A stretch of 64,000 nt of DNA from Cohnella lubricantis (GCF_014212015.1 NZ_JACJVN010000053.1:1-64000), one strand, 5' to 3'; counted from the stretch's first letter, positions 35,789 to 44,562 are shown. The notes: generated by a model from the letters alone, not told the origin. Numbers and translations: made by a program.

Positions 35789-36760
35789 ATGCAGAAATTG
35801 GGGATGGGCATGACCGCACAAAGATTTCGTTGGTTAACTTTATGGACCTGCATCGGCATGTTTCTCGTGCTGGTTGTCGGCGTTGTCGTGACGAACACCG
35901 AGTCCGGCCGCGGCTGCGGAACGGATTGGCCGCTCTGCAACGGGAAGTTCGTGCCGGCTTATACATTGGAATCGTTAGTCGAATATACGCACCGGGCCGT
36001 CAGCGGCATCGAAGGCTTGCTCGTTGGAGCGGTATTCATCTGGACGCTCTTGATCAAGCCCGCCCAGAAGGAAGCGCTGATCTATTCCTCGGCTGCGCTG
36101 TTGTTCACGGTCGCTCAGGCGCTTCTGGGCGCTGCGGCTGTCATCTGGCCGACTTCCGACGCCGTGCTCGCGATTCACTTCGGCATCTCGATGATCGCCT
36201 TCACCTTCACCTGGCTGCTGGATTCGTGGGCCAGAAGGTGGGCGGCGAATCCGGAGGCCGTCGCTAGAGGCGAGTCGATTAGCGCAGCGCCGCAGGGCAA
36301 GACAAGCGGAGCCGTTCCAACGGGACTGTTCGGGTCGGTCGTGGCGATTCTCGTCTACTGCTACGGCGTCGTCTATATTGGCGCCTATGTCCGCCATACA
36401 GCTTCCGCGGGCGGCTGCTACGGCTGGCCGCTGTGCAACGGCGAGCTCGTTCCTAAGATCAACGGCGCGACCGGAATCGCCTTCGCCCACCGGCTGGCGG
36501 CTGTCGTTCTGTTCATCGCGATTCTCGCTTTGACGCTGTGGATTCGCAAATCGATGGCGCCGCGGGAGCTAAAGACACTCGCCAACGCATCGCTCGCGCT
36601 GGTTGTCGCGCAGATTCTGAGCGGCTGGCTGCTCACGGCGACGCTGGATTCGCACGACATCTACGTGTTCACGAGCTTGCTGCACACGATCATCATCACC
36701 GCGATGTTCAGCCTGCTGTGTCTGCTGGCCATTCGCGCCAAACAATTGTCTCGCCGTTAA
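35789..36760 (+). CDS. ctaA: Haem A synthase
   Basis: This eight-span membrane enzyme of 323 residues oxidises haem O to haem A for cytochrome aa3 oxidase. The two extracytoplasmic Cys pairs that mark Gram-positive CtaA are present: GRGCGTDWPLCNGKFVP and GGCYGWPLCNGELVP. The haem-ligand His segments are EYTHRAVSGIEG, AIHFGISMIAF, AFAHRLAAVVLF and SLLHTIIITAMF. AGGAG lies ten bases before the ATG at 35789; an ATG seven codons later is an alternative. A TATAAT at 35754-35759 is the likely -10. ubiD follows after 18 bases, so both may be co-transcribed. Confidence 0.93.
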   Translation: MQKLGMGMTAQRFRWLTLWTCIGMFLVLVVGVVVTNTESGRGCGTDWPLCNGKFVPAYTLESLVEYTHRAVSGIEGLLVGAVFIWTLLIKPAQKEALIYSSAALLFTVAQALLGAAAVIWPTSDAVLAIHFGISMIAFTFTWLLDSWARRWAANPEAVARGESISAAPQGKTSGAVPTGLFGSVVAILVYCYGVVYIGAYVRHTASAGGCYGWPLCNGELVPKINGATGIAFAHRLAAVVLFIAILALTLWIRKSMAPRELKTLANASLALVVAQILSGWLLTATLDSHDIYVFTSLLHTIIITAMFSLLCLLAIRAKQLSRR

Positions 36761-36778
36761 AGCCGCAGGAGGGGAAAA

Positions 36779-38548
36779 ATGAGCTTCTCATCGCTTCGCC
36801 CGTTTCTGGAAACGCTGCGCAAGGAGAACGACCTGGCGATCATTCACGCGCCGGTCGATCCTGCGCTGGAGATCGCCGAGATACACCGCCGGGTCATCGA
36901 CGAAGGAGGCCCGGCTTTGCTGTTCACGAATGTCATAGGCAGCCCGTTCCCCGTCGCGACGAATCTGTTCGGCACGCGGCGCCGGGTCGACTTGGCGTTC
37001 GGCCCGAGGCCGGAGCAGCTGGCGAACCGGCTGGTGGGCGCCATGGATTCGCTTCTGCCGCCGAGCGCCAAGGCGTTATGGCGCGAGAAGGACATGCTGC
37101 TCGACCTGATGAAGGTCGGGCTGAAGAAGGCGCCTGCGTCGTCCGCGCCTGTGCTCGGCGCCTCGCGCAGGGAGAAGCCGCTGGCCGGCCTGCCTGTGCT
37201 GACGAGCTGGCAGGAGGACGGCGGTCCGTTCATCACGCTGCCGCTCGTCTATACGGAGCAGCCGGGGCAGCCGAAGCGGCATAACCTTGGCATGTATCGC
37301 ATGCAGATTTTCGACGATCAGACGACCGGCATGCACTGGCAGATTCACAAAGGCGGGGGCTTCCATTACCACGAGGCGGAGCAGAGGGGCGAGGCGCTCC
37401 CTGTTACGGTGTTCCTCGGCGGACCGCCGGCTCTTATCGCATCGGCGATCGCGCCGGCGCCGGAGAATCTGCCGGAGCTGCTGCTGGCGTCGCTGATCCT
37501 GGGCGGCAAGCTGCCGATGGTCGAGGACCCGCTCGGCGGCCACCGCATTCCGGCGGAGGCGGAGTTCACCATTTCGGGGCATGTGCCGCCTCATGTGCGC
37601 CGTCCGGAAGGGCCGTTCGGCGACCATTACGGCTACTATTCGCTGCAGCATGATTTCCCGGTGTTCAACGTGGATCACGTGTGGCACCGCAAAGACGCGA
37701 TCTACCCGGCGACGATCGTCGGCAAGCCGCGCCAAGAGGATTATTACCTCGGCGAGTTCCTGCAGCGGCTGCTGTCGCCGGCGTTCCCGATCGTCATGCC
37801 CGGCGTACGCAGCCTATGGACCTACGCCGAGACGGGCTTCCACGCGCTGTCCGCGGCCGTTGTCCGCGAGAGCTATTCTCGCGAAGCGCTCGGCACGGCA
37901 TTCAGCATTCTAGGCCAAGGTCAGCTGACGCTGACCAAGATGCTCCTGCTGACGGATCGCTCCGTTGATCTGGAGAACTTCGCGGAGCTGCTCGAGGCGG
38001 TGCTGGAGCGGTTCGATCCGAAGACCGACTTGTTCGTCTTCGACAACACTTCGCACGATACGCTCGATTATACCGGACGGCGCCTGAACCACGGCAGCAA
38101 GGCCGTCCTGCTCGGTGTAGGCGAGCCGGTTCGCGTCTTGCCGGGCGAATATACGGAAGGCGAGCTGCCCGGTATCGGCAAGGTCAAGCCGTATTGCCGC
38201 GGGTGCCTCGTCGTGGATGGCGCGTCGTATGAGCATGACCCGCAGCTGGCGGCGCGGCTGTCTAAGCTGCTCGCGGAGCGCGGAACGCAGTGGCCGCTCG
38301 TCATTCTGGCGGATGACGCGGCGATCGCGGACGGCCAGTCCGCCTTCCTGTGGACGACGTTCACGCGATTCAACCCGGCGCATGATATCTATGCGGCCAG
38401 CGAGGCTAACCGCCACCATATCGCGTATGGGCTGCCGCTTGTCATCGACGCTCGGATGAAGCCCGGCTATCCGGATGAGCTGTTCCCGCGCGAAGATATT
38501 GTGGAGCTGGTCGACCGGCGCTGGCGAGAATATTTTCCGACCGCTTAA
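36779..38548 (+). CDS. ubiD: UbiD-family decarboxylase, probably in menaquinone synthesis
   Basis: This cytoplasmic prenylated-FMN-dependent decarboxylase has 589 residues. UbiD blocks are clear: LRKENDLAIIHAPVDPALEIAEIHRRV, PLVYTEQP with HNLGMYRMQIFDDQTTGMHWQIHKGGG, the catalytic-region EFTISGHVPPHVRRPEGPFGDHYGYYS, and HRKDAIYPATIVGKPRQED. Bacilli with the futalosine route use UbiD-type enzymes for a late decarboxylation, and mqnE is present at 42.4 kb, so this role is inferred. Other UbiD homologues act on aromatic acids. AGGAGGGG stands before the ATG, 18 bases after ctaA. No ubiX flavin prenyltransferase is in the window. Confidence 0.88.
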   Translation: MSFSSLRPFLETLRKENDLAIIHAPVDPALEIAEIHRRVIDEGGPALLFTNVIGSPFPVATNLFGTRRRVDLAFGPRPEQLANRLVGAMDSLLPPSAKALWREKDMLLDLMKVGLKKAPASSAPVLGASRREKPLAGLPVLTSWQEDGGPFITLPLVYTEQPGQPKRHNLGMYRMQIFDDQTTGMHWQIHKGGGFHYHEAEQRGEALPVTVFLGGPPALIASAIAPAPENLPELLLASLILGGKLPMVEDPLGGHRIPAEAEFTISGHVPPHVRRPEGPFGDHYGYYSLQHDFPVFNVDHVWHRKDAIYPATIVGKPRQEDYYLGEFLQRLLSPAFPIVMPGVRSLWTYAETGFHALSAAVVRESYSREALGTAFSILGQGQLTLTKMLLLTDRSVDLENFAELLEAVLERFDPKTDLFVFDNTSHDTLDYTGRRLNHGSKAVLLGVGEPVRVLPGEYTEGELPGIGKVKPYCRGCLVVDGASYEHDPQLAARLSKLLAERGTQWPLVILADDAAIADGQSAFLWTTFTRFNPAHDIYAASEANRHHIAYGLPLVIDARMKPGYPDELFPREDIVELVDRRWREYFPTA

Positions 38549-38567
38549 TATTCCGAAGACAATAAGA

Positions 38568-38602
38568 GAAGCCTGAGTTCCGGCGGCCGGAATCCAGGCT
38601 TC
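38568..38602. terminator. Bidirectional hairpin between ubiD and the small spore-type gene
   Basis: GAAGCCTG (38568-38575) pairs with CAGGCTTC (38595-38602) around TTCCGG/CCGGAA. T-rich sequence follows on the minus strand only, where it would end the small gene at 38610. Confidence 0.55.
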
Positions 38603-38609
38603 GCTTGCG

Positions 38610-38780
38610 TTAGAGCGGCATATGATCCTGTTCGTTCTGCTGCCGGTTCGCGTTCTGCTCGAACGCTTCGGCGGCTTCCTCCGCGGAGAATTCCGTATCG
38701 TCTTCGCCGGGGACGGGCATCTTATTCAACTCCGTTGATTGAACTTCGCCTTTGGATAGCTTCTGATTGCGATTGGCCAT
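38610..38780 (-). CDS. Small hydrophilic protein
   Basis: The 56-residue product is highly polar and acidic: it starts ANRNQKLSKGEVQSTELNKM, has a central PGEDDTEFSAEEAAEAFEQN and ends NRQQNEQDHMPL. Small proteins of this composition (YfhD-like) are found in spore formers, but I cannot confirm the family. AAAGGAGGTG lies five bases before the ATG at 38778-38780, a very strong site that makes the gene convincing. It is convergent with ubiD. Confidence 0.65.
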   Translation of the reverse strand: MANRNQKLSKGEVQSTELNKMPVPGEDDTEFSAEEAAEAFEQNANRQQNEQDHMPL

Positions 38781-38970
38781 GCTGACACCTCCTTTTATCA
38801 ACGAACAACAGCCACTAGTGTGCCGCTTGGCTATCGGTTTATGCATCCCGCAGCCATCGATCGCTGCACATGGAAGCTGGTTGAGCAGCGTGCCTCAGTT
38901 GCGTTAGAATAAGGGAATGGACGGTTCTGATCCGCATAGCGGCAATCCGTCGGACTCAGGAGGCAAGCCT

Positions 38971-39687
38971 ATGCTGCGTGAATTATTCGGAGAACGGCCC
39001 CGCGAGTGGCAGGGGGCGCACCTAGAGACGGTTCAAGCGATTGAACGCTTCATTCGCCTGATGAATGAGAAGGGCGACGGCGAATCTCGAGAAGCGGCGA
39101 TCTGCCGCAAGGTCGTGATCTGGTCGGAAGGGCTGCTGCGATCGCTGGACGAATTGGAGCAGAGCCTGTATGCGGCCAAGCGGTTCGCGCAGCGGCTGAC
39201 GAAACCGACGGTTGACGAGATGTCGCCGGACGAGCGGCTCGATTACTATCGGCACGTCTACTTCGATAAGAATGCGTATATCCGCCTGTTCGCGATTCTC
39301 GACAAGTTGGGCGTCCTGCTGAACGATCGGTTAGGGCTGCAGGCGGATCGAATCAAATCGCGGTTCTCCTTCTTCACTGTGCTTCGCGGCATGCGCGAGC
39401 ATACGGCCCATGCCGTGCTGGCGGAGGCGCTCCTGGAAGGGAAGGATCGCCATCAGGAAGCGCTGACCCGGCTGCGCCGCAGGCGCAATATGGAGATTCA
39501 CCATATGAACGCGGAGCTGCAGGACGATCTGCTGCATAGCCTTCAATCCGATGCGAGCTCCGCCCGCTTGGAGAACATTCAGGAGAATATGAATGATCTG
39601 GAGGAGGGCTGGCAGATGGTTAGCCGAACCTTGCTCCTGTCGTTCCTATACTTGCTGAAGCTGGAAGGGGCGGGGACAAGCTCGTGA
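38971..39687 (+). CDS. HEPN-like (Cthe_2314-type) protein
   Basis: The all-helical protein has 238 residues. A conserved RNMEIHH stretch gives an R-x4-H pattern, the HEPN ribonuclease signature, in the context LTRLRRRRNMEIHHMNAELQDDLLHS. The LLNDRLGLQADRIKSRFSFFTVLRGMREH segment is also typical of Cthe_2314-like HEPN proteins. No nucleotidyltransferase (MNT) partner is adjacent, so this is not a classical HEPN-MNT toxin pair. The ATG at 38971 lies seven bases after CAGGAGG. Its stop overlaps the start of the SDR gene. Confidence 0.65.
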   Translation: MLRELFGERPREWQGAHLETVQAIERFIRLMNEKGDGESREAAICRKVVIWSEGLLRSLDELEQSLYAAKRFAQRLTKPTVDEMSPDERLDYYRHVYFDKNAYIRLFAILDKLGVLLNDRLGLQADRIKSRFSFFTVLRGMREHTAHAVLAEALLEGKDRHQEALTRLRRRRNMEIHHMNAELQDDLLHSLQSDASSARLENIQENMNDLEEGWQMVSRTLLLSFLYLLKLEGAGTSS

Positions 39688-40463
39688 TGCTTGCGGGGAA
39701 GACGGCGCTCGTCACGGGAAGCGCCAAGGGGCTAGGCTGGAGAACAGCGATGGAATTAGCTCGATTGGGCTGCAACGTGGCGATTAATTACGTTAACAGC
39801 GAAGCCGAGGCGAAGCAGGCTGTGGGGGATATCCAAGCAATGGGGCGGGAAGCCGCCGCTATTCGCGCGGACATCGCCGACGCCGAAGAGGCGAAGCGGC
39901 TGGTCGGCGAGACGGAAGCGAGGCTGGGCGGCGTGGACATTCTCGTCAACAACGCCGGCCCGTTCATTCGGGAGCGCCGGCTGTTCGCCGACTATTCGGA
40001 GGAAGAGATTCATTATCTCATGAACGGCAATTTGGTCGGCACGATGCTGCTCGATCATCGGGTGCTGCCCGGCATGCGCGAACGCCAGTGGGGGCGGATT
40101 ATCCACTTCGGCTTCGGCCATGCGGCGGAGGCGCGCTCTTGGCCGCAGCGGGCGGTATATGCTGCCGCGAAGGTCGGGCTCGTCTCGTTCACGAAGACGC
40201 TGGCCGTAGAGGAAGCGGCGAACGGCATTACAGTGAATATGATCTGTCCCGGCGACATCCGGGGAGACTTTAAGGAGAAGGGCATCTCCGACGTGAACGG
40301 CGTCATGGATGAGGAAGCGCCGCGCGGCCGCCCCGGCACGGGGGAGGATGTCGCCCGCGTGATCGGCTTCCTCTGCCTGCCCGAATCCGACTTCGTGACC
40401 GGGAATGCGATTGAAGTGTCTGGCGGCTTGGATCCGATCGTGACGACGGTCAAGCGGAACTAA
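39684..40463 (+). CDS. Short-chain dehydrogenase/reductase with altered catalytic Ser
   Basis: This SDR-fold protein of 259 residues has the cofactor motif TGSAKGLG near the N terminus, the structural VNNAG and the catalytic Y159-A-A-A-K163. The catalytic Ser normally found 13 residues before the Tyr is replaced by His 146 (IIHFGFGH). The C-terminal FVTGNAIEVSGGLD is typical of FabG-like members. It may still be active or may have become a binding protein. GTG 39684 or ATG 39687 is the start; both overlap the stop of the HEPN-like gene, so translation is coupled. A terminator follows. Confidence 0.8.
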   Translation: MMLAGKTALVTGSAKGLGWRTAMELARLGCNVAINYVNSEAEAKQAVGDIQAMGREAAAIRADIADAEEAKRLVGETEARLGGVDILVNNAGPFIRERRLFADYSEEEIHYLMNGNLVGTMLLDHRVLPGMRERQWGRIIHFGFGHAAEARSWPQRAVYAAAKVGLVSFTKTLAVEEAANGITVNMICPGDIRGDFKEKGISDVNGVMDEEAPRGRPGTGEDVARVIGFLCLPESDFVTGNAIEVSGGLDPIVTTVKRN

Positions 40464-40477
40464 ACGCCAAGCAAAAG

Positions 40478-40516
40478 GTCCTGCAATGCGGCTCGCGCCG
40501 CCCCGCAGGACCCTCT
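40478..40516 (+). terminator. Terminator of the HEPN-SDR unit
   Basis: GGTCCTGC (40478-40485) pairs with GCAGGACC (40505-40512) around a GC-rich inner part, followed by CTCTT. Confidence 0.55.
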
Positions 40517-40567
40517 TCACCGACCAGCCTTGCAGCCGGTCGGGCTTCATGCATGTGCTAGAAATAA

Positions 40568-40813
40568 TTAGAACACTTGAACAACGTCCTGGATTCCTTC
40601 GACTTCCTCCAGCAGCGCGCGTTCAATGCCGGCCTTCAGCGTGATCGTGGAGCTGGGGCAGCTGCCGCAGGCACCCATCAGTCTGAGCTTAACGATGCCG
40701 TCTTCAACGTCGACCAATTCAACGTCGCCGCCGTCGCGTTGCAGGAACGGGCGAAGCTTGTCGAGTACCTCGAGAACTTCATCGTACATCGTATCTTGCG
40801 CGGTTTCGCTCAT
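40568..40813 (-). CDS. NifU-like C-terminal-domain Fe-S scaffold protein
   Basis: This cytoplasmic protein of 81 residues consists of a single NifU C-terminal domain, as in B. subtilis YutI. It has [35 protein letters not shown] followed by the cluster-binding [22 protein letters not shown]. It would hold or transfer Fe-S clusters. The ATG at 40811-40813 has GGAGG eight bases upstream; an ATG two codons earlier is too near the site. It is divergent from the yuzB-like gene, as in the B. subtilis yut/yuz region. Confidence 0.9.
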   Translation of the reverse strand: MSETAQDTMYDEVLEVLDKLRPFLQRDGGDVELVDVEDGIVKLRLMGACGSCPSSTITLKAGIERALLEEVEGIQDVVQVF

Positions 40814-40899
40814 CGCCATCTCCTCCTTTCATAAAGTTATTATAGTACAAATTCGGATGAAATAAAACGGACGTCCGGTAAAGAAAGGACGATAACATC

Positions 40900-41166
40900 T
40901 TGAACGTCATCGAATTTTGCGTTAGCAATATGCACCATGGCACCGATCAACTGCTGCCTAAGCTCGAGCAGCTGCACGATGCGGAAGTTATCGAGTACGG
41001 CTGTCTCGGCAATTGCGGCGAATGCTACCTGTTCCCGTTCGCGATGGTGAACGGGGAGACCGTCGCCGCCGAGACGGCGGATGAGCTCTATGACAAGATT
41101 CTGGAGGAGATCAAGAATCAGGAAGCTGAACGTTCCGCTCTGGACAAGCTGCTGGACGACCTGTGA
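40900..41166 (+). CDS. DUF1450/YuzB family protein
   Basis: The product is 88 residues with IEFCVSNMHHGTD at the N terminus and YGCLGNCGECYLFPFAMVNGETVAA in the middle, the Cys pattern of YuzB (UPF0349). Its four cysteines suggest a metal or Fe-S site. The biological role is unknown. The start is a TTG at 40900 after AAAGAAAGG, with moderate spacing. It converges with the NADH dehydrogenase-like gene, 45 bp apart. Confidence 0.85.
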   Translation: MNVIEFCVSNMHHGTDQLLPKLEQLHDAEVIEYGCLGNCGECYLFPFAMVNGETVAAETADELYDKILEEIKNQEAERSALDKLLDDL

Positions 41167-41211
41167 CAACTTCGCGATCAGCGACAGGCAGCCAGTCAGC
41201 TGTCGAACCGC

Positions 41212-42267
41212 TTAGCCGAAATGACGGCGGCTCTTCCACAAGACGCCGCTCTTCAGCAAGCGCGCCATCCGGCCATAGATCGGGGTGCTGCCCATCAGTC
41301 CGAAGCCCGTCTTCTTGCCAAGAGAGCCCAATGTCCCCTTCAGCCGAATGCGGGGCAGACGCGGCTCTTTGTTGTTCCAGCGGGCGTTGATCACCTGCGC
41401 GACCTGATGGCCCTGCGCTTGGGCGAGCTGGCCGCTCGGCGAGAACGGCTGGCTGGAGCAGTCGCCGATGACGAAGACGTCATGCTGGCTTGGAAGCTCG
41501 TGGAATTCGTTGACGATTAAACGGCCTGTCTTATCCTTCGGCAAATCCATGCGCTGGACAAGCTCAACGGGTTGAATGCCGGCCGTCCATACGGTCACGT
41601 CGGTCAGTATCTCTTCGTTCCCGTTATAGATGACGCCGCATTCCAGCTTGTTAATATGGATCTGCGAACGGAGCTCGACGTGATTCTCCGCGAACCAATG
41701 CTTGGCGAATTCCTGCAGCTTGCCGGGGAATGCGGACATCAGGCTGCTGCGGTCAAGGATGCGGATGTTCAGATCCGGACGGCTCTCGCGCAGCTCGGAA
41801 GCGACTTCGACGCCGCTAAGACCGCCGCCGACGATCGTCACTTGGCCGTAAGGCTTCGTATTGCCGATCAGGTGATAGGCTCGTCTTGCCGCTGCCAGCG
41901 ATTGTACGCCGGTCGAATATTCGTAAGCGCCGGGGATGCCGTGGAAGTTGTCCGTGCAGCCCAGCGCGATCACGAGCGAGTCGTAGGACAGCGGATCGCG
42001 ATTCTGGATATGGACGGATCGGGTCTCGAAGTCGACATCCAGCACTTCGCCATAAATAATCTCAAGCTGAGGGTGGGATGGGAATGCCACCCGAATCTCC
42101 GCCTCGGAGGCGGTTCCCGCCGCCAAAGCGTAAAATTCGGTCTTAAGCGAGCCGAACGACATTCGATCGACCAGACAGATGCGAACATCAGACGGAATAT
42201 GTTCCAATAGTTCATTAACGACGGTCAAACCGCCGTAACCGCCGCCAAGAACAACAACATTCTTCAC
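41212..42267 (-). CDS. NADH dehydrogenase-like flavoprotein (YutJ type)
   Basis: This peripheral membrane flavoprotein of 351 residues belongs to the NDH-2 class. The N-terminal FAD motif is VVVLGGGYGGLTVVNEL, the second dinucleotide motif is VTIVGGGLSGVEVASELRE, and the FAD-contacting VFVIGDCSS lies near the C terminus. It would pass electrons from NADH to a quinone without proton pumping. The GTG at 42265-42267 was chosen because AAGGAG lies nine bases upstream. It lies in a yutI-yuzB-yutJ-like neighbourhood. A second NDH-2 gene is at 48 kb. Confidence 0.85.
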   Translation of the reverse strand: MKNVVVLGGGYGGLTVVNELLEHIPSDVRICLVDRMSFGSLKTEFYALAAGTASEAEIRVAFPSHPQLEIIYGEVLDVDFETRSVHIQNRDPLSYDSLVIALGCTDNFHGIPGAYEYSTGVQSLAAARRAYHLIGNTKPYGQVTIVGGGLSGVEVASELRESRPDLNIRILDRSSLMSAFPGKLQEFAKHWFAENHVELRSQIHINKLECGVIYNGNEEILTDVTVWTAGIQPVELVQRMDLPKDKTGRLIVNEFHELPSQHDVFVIGDCSSQPFSPSGQLAQAQGHQVAQVINARWNNKEPRLPRIRLKGTLGSLGKKTGFGLMGSTPIYGRMARLLKSGVLWKSRRHFG

Positions 42268-42419
42268 ACAACATTTCTCCTTCGGGTAGCATGCTTCGGT
42301 GTTAGTATGTTCCTTATCGCTTGCAAGGACGCAGCAAAATAGCGGCAATATGCGCCGCTATTCTGCCGCCAATCCATAACAATTCAACAGGTGCAGGTAT
42401 CGCGGATCAGGGGTCAGGT

Positions 42420-43523
42420 TCAGGAATAAACGTTCACTTCGTTGTAATGCGTATCGCGTTCGACCGGAATGCGGCCGGCGCCTTTGATTAGCCATACTAG
42501 ATCTTCGCGCGTGATGCCGGCCGGCGTCAACGCGCCAGCAGAGTGGCTGATCCGTTCGCGGACGATCGTGCCATGCGCGTCGGAAGCGCCCATCGTCAGG
42601 GCAACCTGAGTCAACTGCGTTCCGATGTTGATGAAGTACGCTTTGACGTGCTGGAAGTTGTCGAGCATCAAGCGGCCGATCGCGATCGCCTTCAGATCGT
42701 CGAAGGCCGAGTTGCGCCGGCGTATGCCCGCCTTCGGGCTAGTCGGCTGCATCGACAGCGGGATGAACACTTGGAAGCCGTTCGTCTCGTCTTGCAGCTC
42801 GCGCAGCTGAATCAAGTGCTGAACGCGTTCCTCGATCGTCTCGACCGGCCCGTACAGCATCGTCGTAGGCGTCCTCATGCCCATCTGATGCGCCGTGCGG
42901 TGAACCTCCAGATACTGCTTGATGCCTGCTTTCTCGACGCGCATCTTATCCCGGTATTGATCGGACAGAATCTCCGCGCCGCCACCGGTGAGCGACTCGA
43001 GGCCGACGGCGGTGAGGCGTTCGAGCACTTCGCGATAAGTGAGGCCCGAGATGCGGGAGAAGAAGTCGATCTCCGCAGCTGTGTAAGCTTTGATCGTCAC
43101 CTGCGGATAGCGTTCTTTAAGCGAGCGGATCGATTCGACGTAATAATCGAAGGGGACGTTCGGGTTGTGGCCGCCGACAATGTGGAATTCGCGGGCTGTC
43201 GGGGTGATGTGCTCGTCAACGTAAGCGAACATCTCCTCCGGAGTCAGCGTGTAGGCCCCTTCTTGGCCTTCATCTCTGCGGAAGCTGCAGAAGGCGCAGT
43301 GGGATTCGCAGACGTTGGTGAAATACAAGCTCATCGTCTCGGTGAAATAAACCTTCTTGCCATTCTTACGCATGTTCGCTTCATTGGCTAGCTGCCCAAT
43401 GGTGAGCAAATCTTCCGAACGATAAAGATAGACGCCGTCTTCGAACGTTAATCGTTCGCCTTGGCGGACCTTCTCGACAATCTCGGCCATCTGTCGATCT
43501 GGATTAGCGCTGATGAGAGACAT
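42420..43523 (-). CDS. mqnE: Aminofutalosine synthase (radical SAM, MqnE)
   Basis: This cytoplasmic radical-SAM enzyme of 367 residues catalyses the first radical step of futalosine-type menaquinone synthesis. The cluster motif is C-x3-C-x2-C in NVCESHCAFCSFRRDEGQEGAYTL. Family blocks are HIVGGHNPNVPFDYYVESIR, LTGGGAEILSDQYRDKM, LEVHRTAHQMGMRTPTTMLYG and the C-terminal HYNEVNVYS. CofH-type enzymes of F420 synthesis are the closest alternative, but the GGGAEIL and VNVYS features favour MqnE. The ATG at 43523 lies eight bases after AAGGAGG. A good promoter lies 140 bp upstream. Confidence 0.92.
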   Translation of the reverse strand: MSLISANPDRQMAEIVEKVRQGERLTFEDGVYLYRSEDLLTIGQLANEANMRKNGKKVYFTETMSLYFTNVCESHCAFCSFRRDEGQEGAYTLTPEEMFAYVDEHITPTAREFHIVGGHNPNVPFDYYVESIRSLKERYPQVTIKAYTAAEIDFFSRISGLTYREVLERLTAVGLESLTGGGAEILSDQYRDKMRVEKAGIKQYLEVHRTAHQMGMRTPTTMLYGPVETIEERVQHLIQLRELQDETNGFQVFIPLSMQPTSPKAGIRRRNSAFDDLKAIAIGRLMLDNFQHVKAYFINIGTQLTQVALTMGASDAHGTIVRERISHSAGALTPAGITREDLVWLIKGAGRIPVERDTHYNEVNVYS

Positions 43524-43662
43524 GATCATTTCCTCCTTAGCCGAATTGAAGCGATCAACCCGAATTAGATTTGTGAAAAAAAGTACTTACTTGGCATAAC
43601 CAAGCGCCGCTCGTTTGAAGAACCCGGGATGTCTCGCCTCGATCGGGTAAACAACTGTTCAT

Positions 43663-43691
43663 ATTATAAACTTCTCGCCATAACCGGGCAA
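43663..43691 (-). promoter_or_regulatory. Sigma-A promoter of mqnE
   Basis: On the minus strand TTGCCC (43691-43686) and a perfect TATAAT (43668-43663) are separated by 17 bp. The 5' untranslated region would be about 130 nt and contains a short hairpin (CTTGG/CCAAG) followed nine bases later by T7. Confidence 0.7.
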
Positions 43692-43738
43692 CTGAATTTC
43701 CACCGCGTGTATATTTTGCTTCAAAAACGGGAATCAAC

Positions 43739-43767
43739 TTGAATAATAAGTAAAATATGGTTATGTT
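43739..43767 (+). promoter_or_regulatory. Putative promoter of the gene at 43815
   Basis: TTGAAT (43739-43744) and TATGTT (43762-43767) are separated by 17 bp, divergent from the mqnE promoter. Confidence 0.5.
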
Positions 43768-43814
43768 ATTGATGGTGTAATTTAAAAGATGTGGCCAAAG
43801 GAAGGTGTAAAATC

Positions 43815-44276
43815 TTGATCGAAGTGTTGTCATTAGCGGAATTGGAGCAAATGAGCCAAGAAGACAAAGTCGCTGCGCTGCAAAAATACAGAGCTGCTTA
43901 TACCATTAAAGATTTGAGCCAAGCGTGGGGGCTAACGAACCCGATACAGTATTATATGTGGCTGAAGAAGCAGCAAATATACGAGCAGATTGTTCGCAGA
44001 TCGGACAAGTTCGAACCGTCGAAGGAATGGAAGCGGATGAAAGACTCCGAGAGCAGGGATGAAGATCGCGTTCCGGTTAGAGGGCTGCCGGCGGATCAAT
44101 TCCGTTACGGCATCGATACCGATTCGACCGGACCGGAGCTGGCGCATGTGTTCCGCCGGCTGGCTGATTTTCTCTCGAACGAATCCGGCCATCTCCGCTG
44201 CCGGATCGAGCTGAAGGCGCTGCCCCAGCAAGCGCCCGCGAACGGTGAATGGAAGGAAGAAGAGCCCGGCGCTTAA
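43815..44276 (+). CDS. Hypothetical protein with HTH-like N terminus
   Basis: The product is 153 residues and I cannot name a family. Residues 10-60 (AELEQMSQEDKVAALQKYRAAYTIKDLSQAWGLT) look like a helix-turn-helix, with the AYTIKDLSQAWGL segment as the recognition part, so DNA binding is possible. The middle is charged (SRDEDRVPVRG) and a C-terminal beta-rich stretch follows (SGHLRCRIELKALPQQ). The start is TTG 43815, seven bases after AAGGAAGGTG; a GTG at 43791 lacks a site. It is divergent from mqnE and ends before an intergenic repeat region. Confidence 0.55.
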   Translation: MIEVLSLAELEQMSQEDKVAALQKYRAAYTIKDLSQAWGLTNPIQYYMWLKKQQIYEQIVRRSDKFEPSKEWKRMKDSESRDEDRVPVRGLPADQFRYGIDTDSTGPELAHVFRRLADFLSNESGHLRCRIELKALPQQAPANGEWKEEEPGA

Positions 44277-44430
44277 TGCGTCGGGTTTTGCGTTTGTTGG
44301 GCGTCTGCTGAGCGTGCTTGCTTGGTCCGGTAAGGTCGGCGATCGGCGACGCGCCGGCCGCCGGTCCCCGAACGCGCGCCTAAGTGCATTCGTACATCTA
44401 GTTGGTCGCTAAAAGGGCTGTCAGCGCGTA

Positions 44431-44562
44431 TTAATTGCAAATCTGCAATTCAACTCGTCCCAGGAGTCGCAAATGGCGAGCGGCGCCGGAACTAGTTGCA
44501 GATTCACAACTAGGATCAACAATCGCTTGATTGCGGGCAGATTAAGTGTACAAATGCAATTA
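44431..44562. repeat. TTGCA-type palindromic repeat array
   Basis: Three related motifs occupy the 395-bp gap before the HesB-type gene. The first is AATTGCA/TGCAATT around AATC (44433-44450), the second is CTAGTTG/CAACTAG around eight bases (44492-44513), and a partial third is GTACAAATGCAATTAA (44548-44563). A related CTAGTTGG string occurs at 44399. The gap otherwise holds GC-rich sequence with no ORF I would support. Confidence 0.55.

Noticed and set aside
38971-40463. HEPN-SDR pair as a toxin-antitoxin module
   Set aside because: There is no MNT or other known antitoxin partner, and SDR proteins are not known antitoxins. The overlap alone is not evidence.
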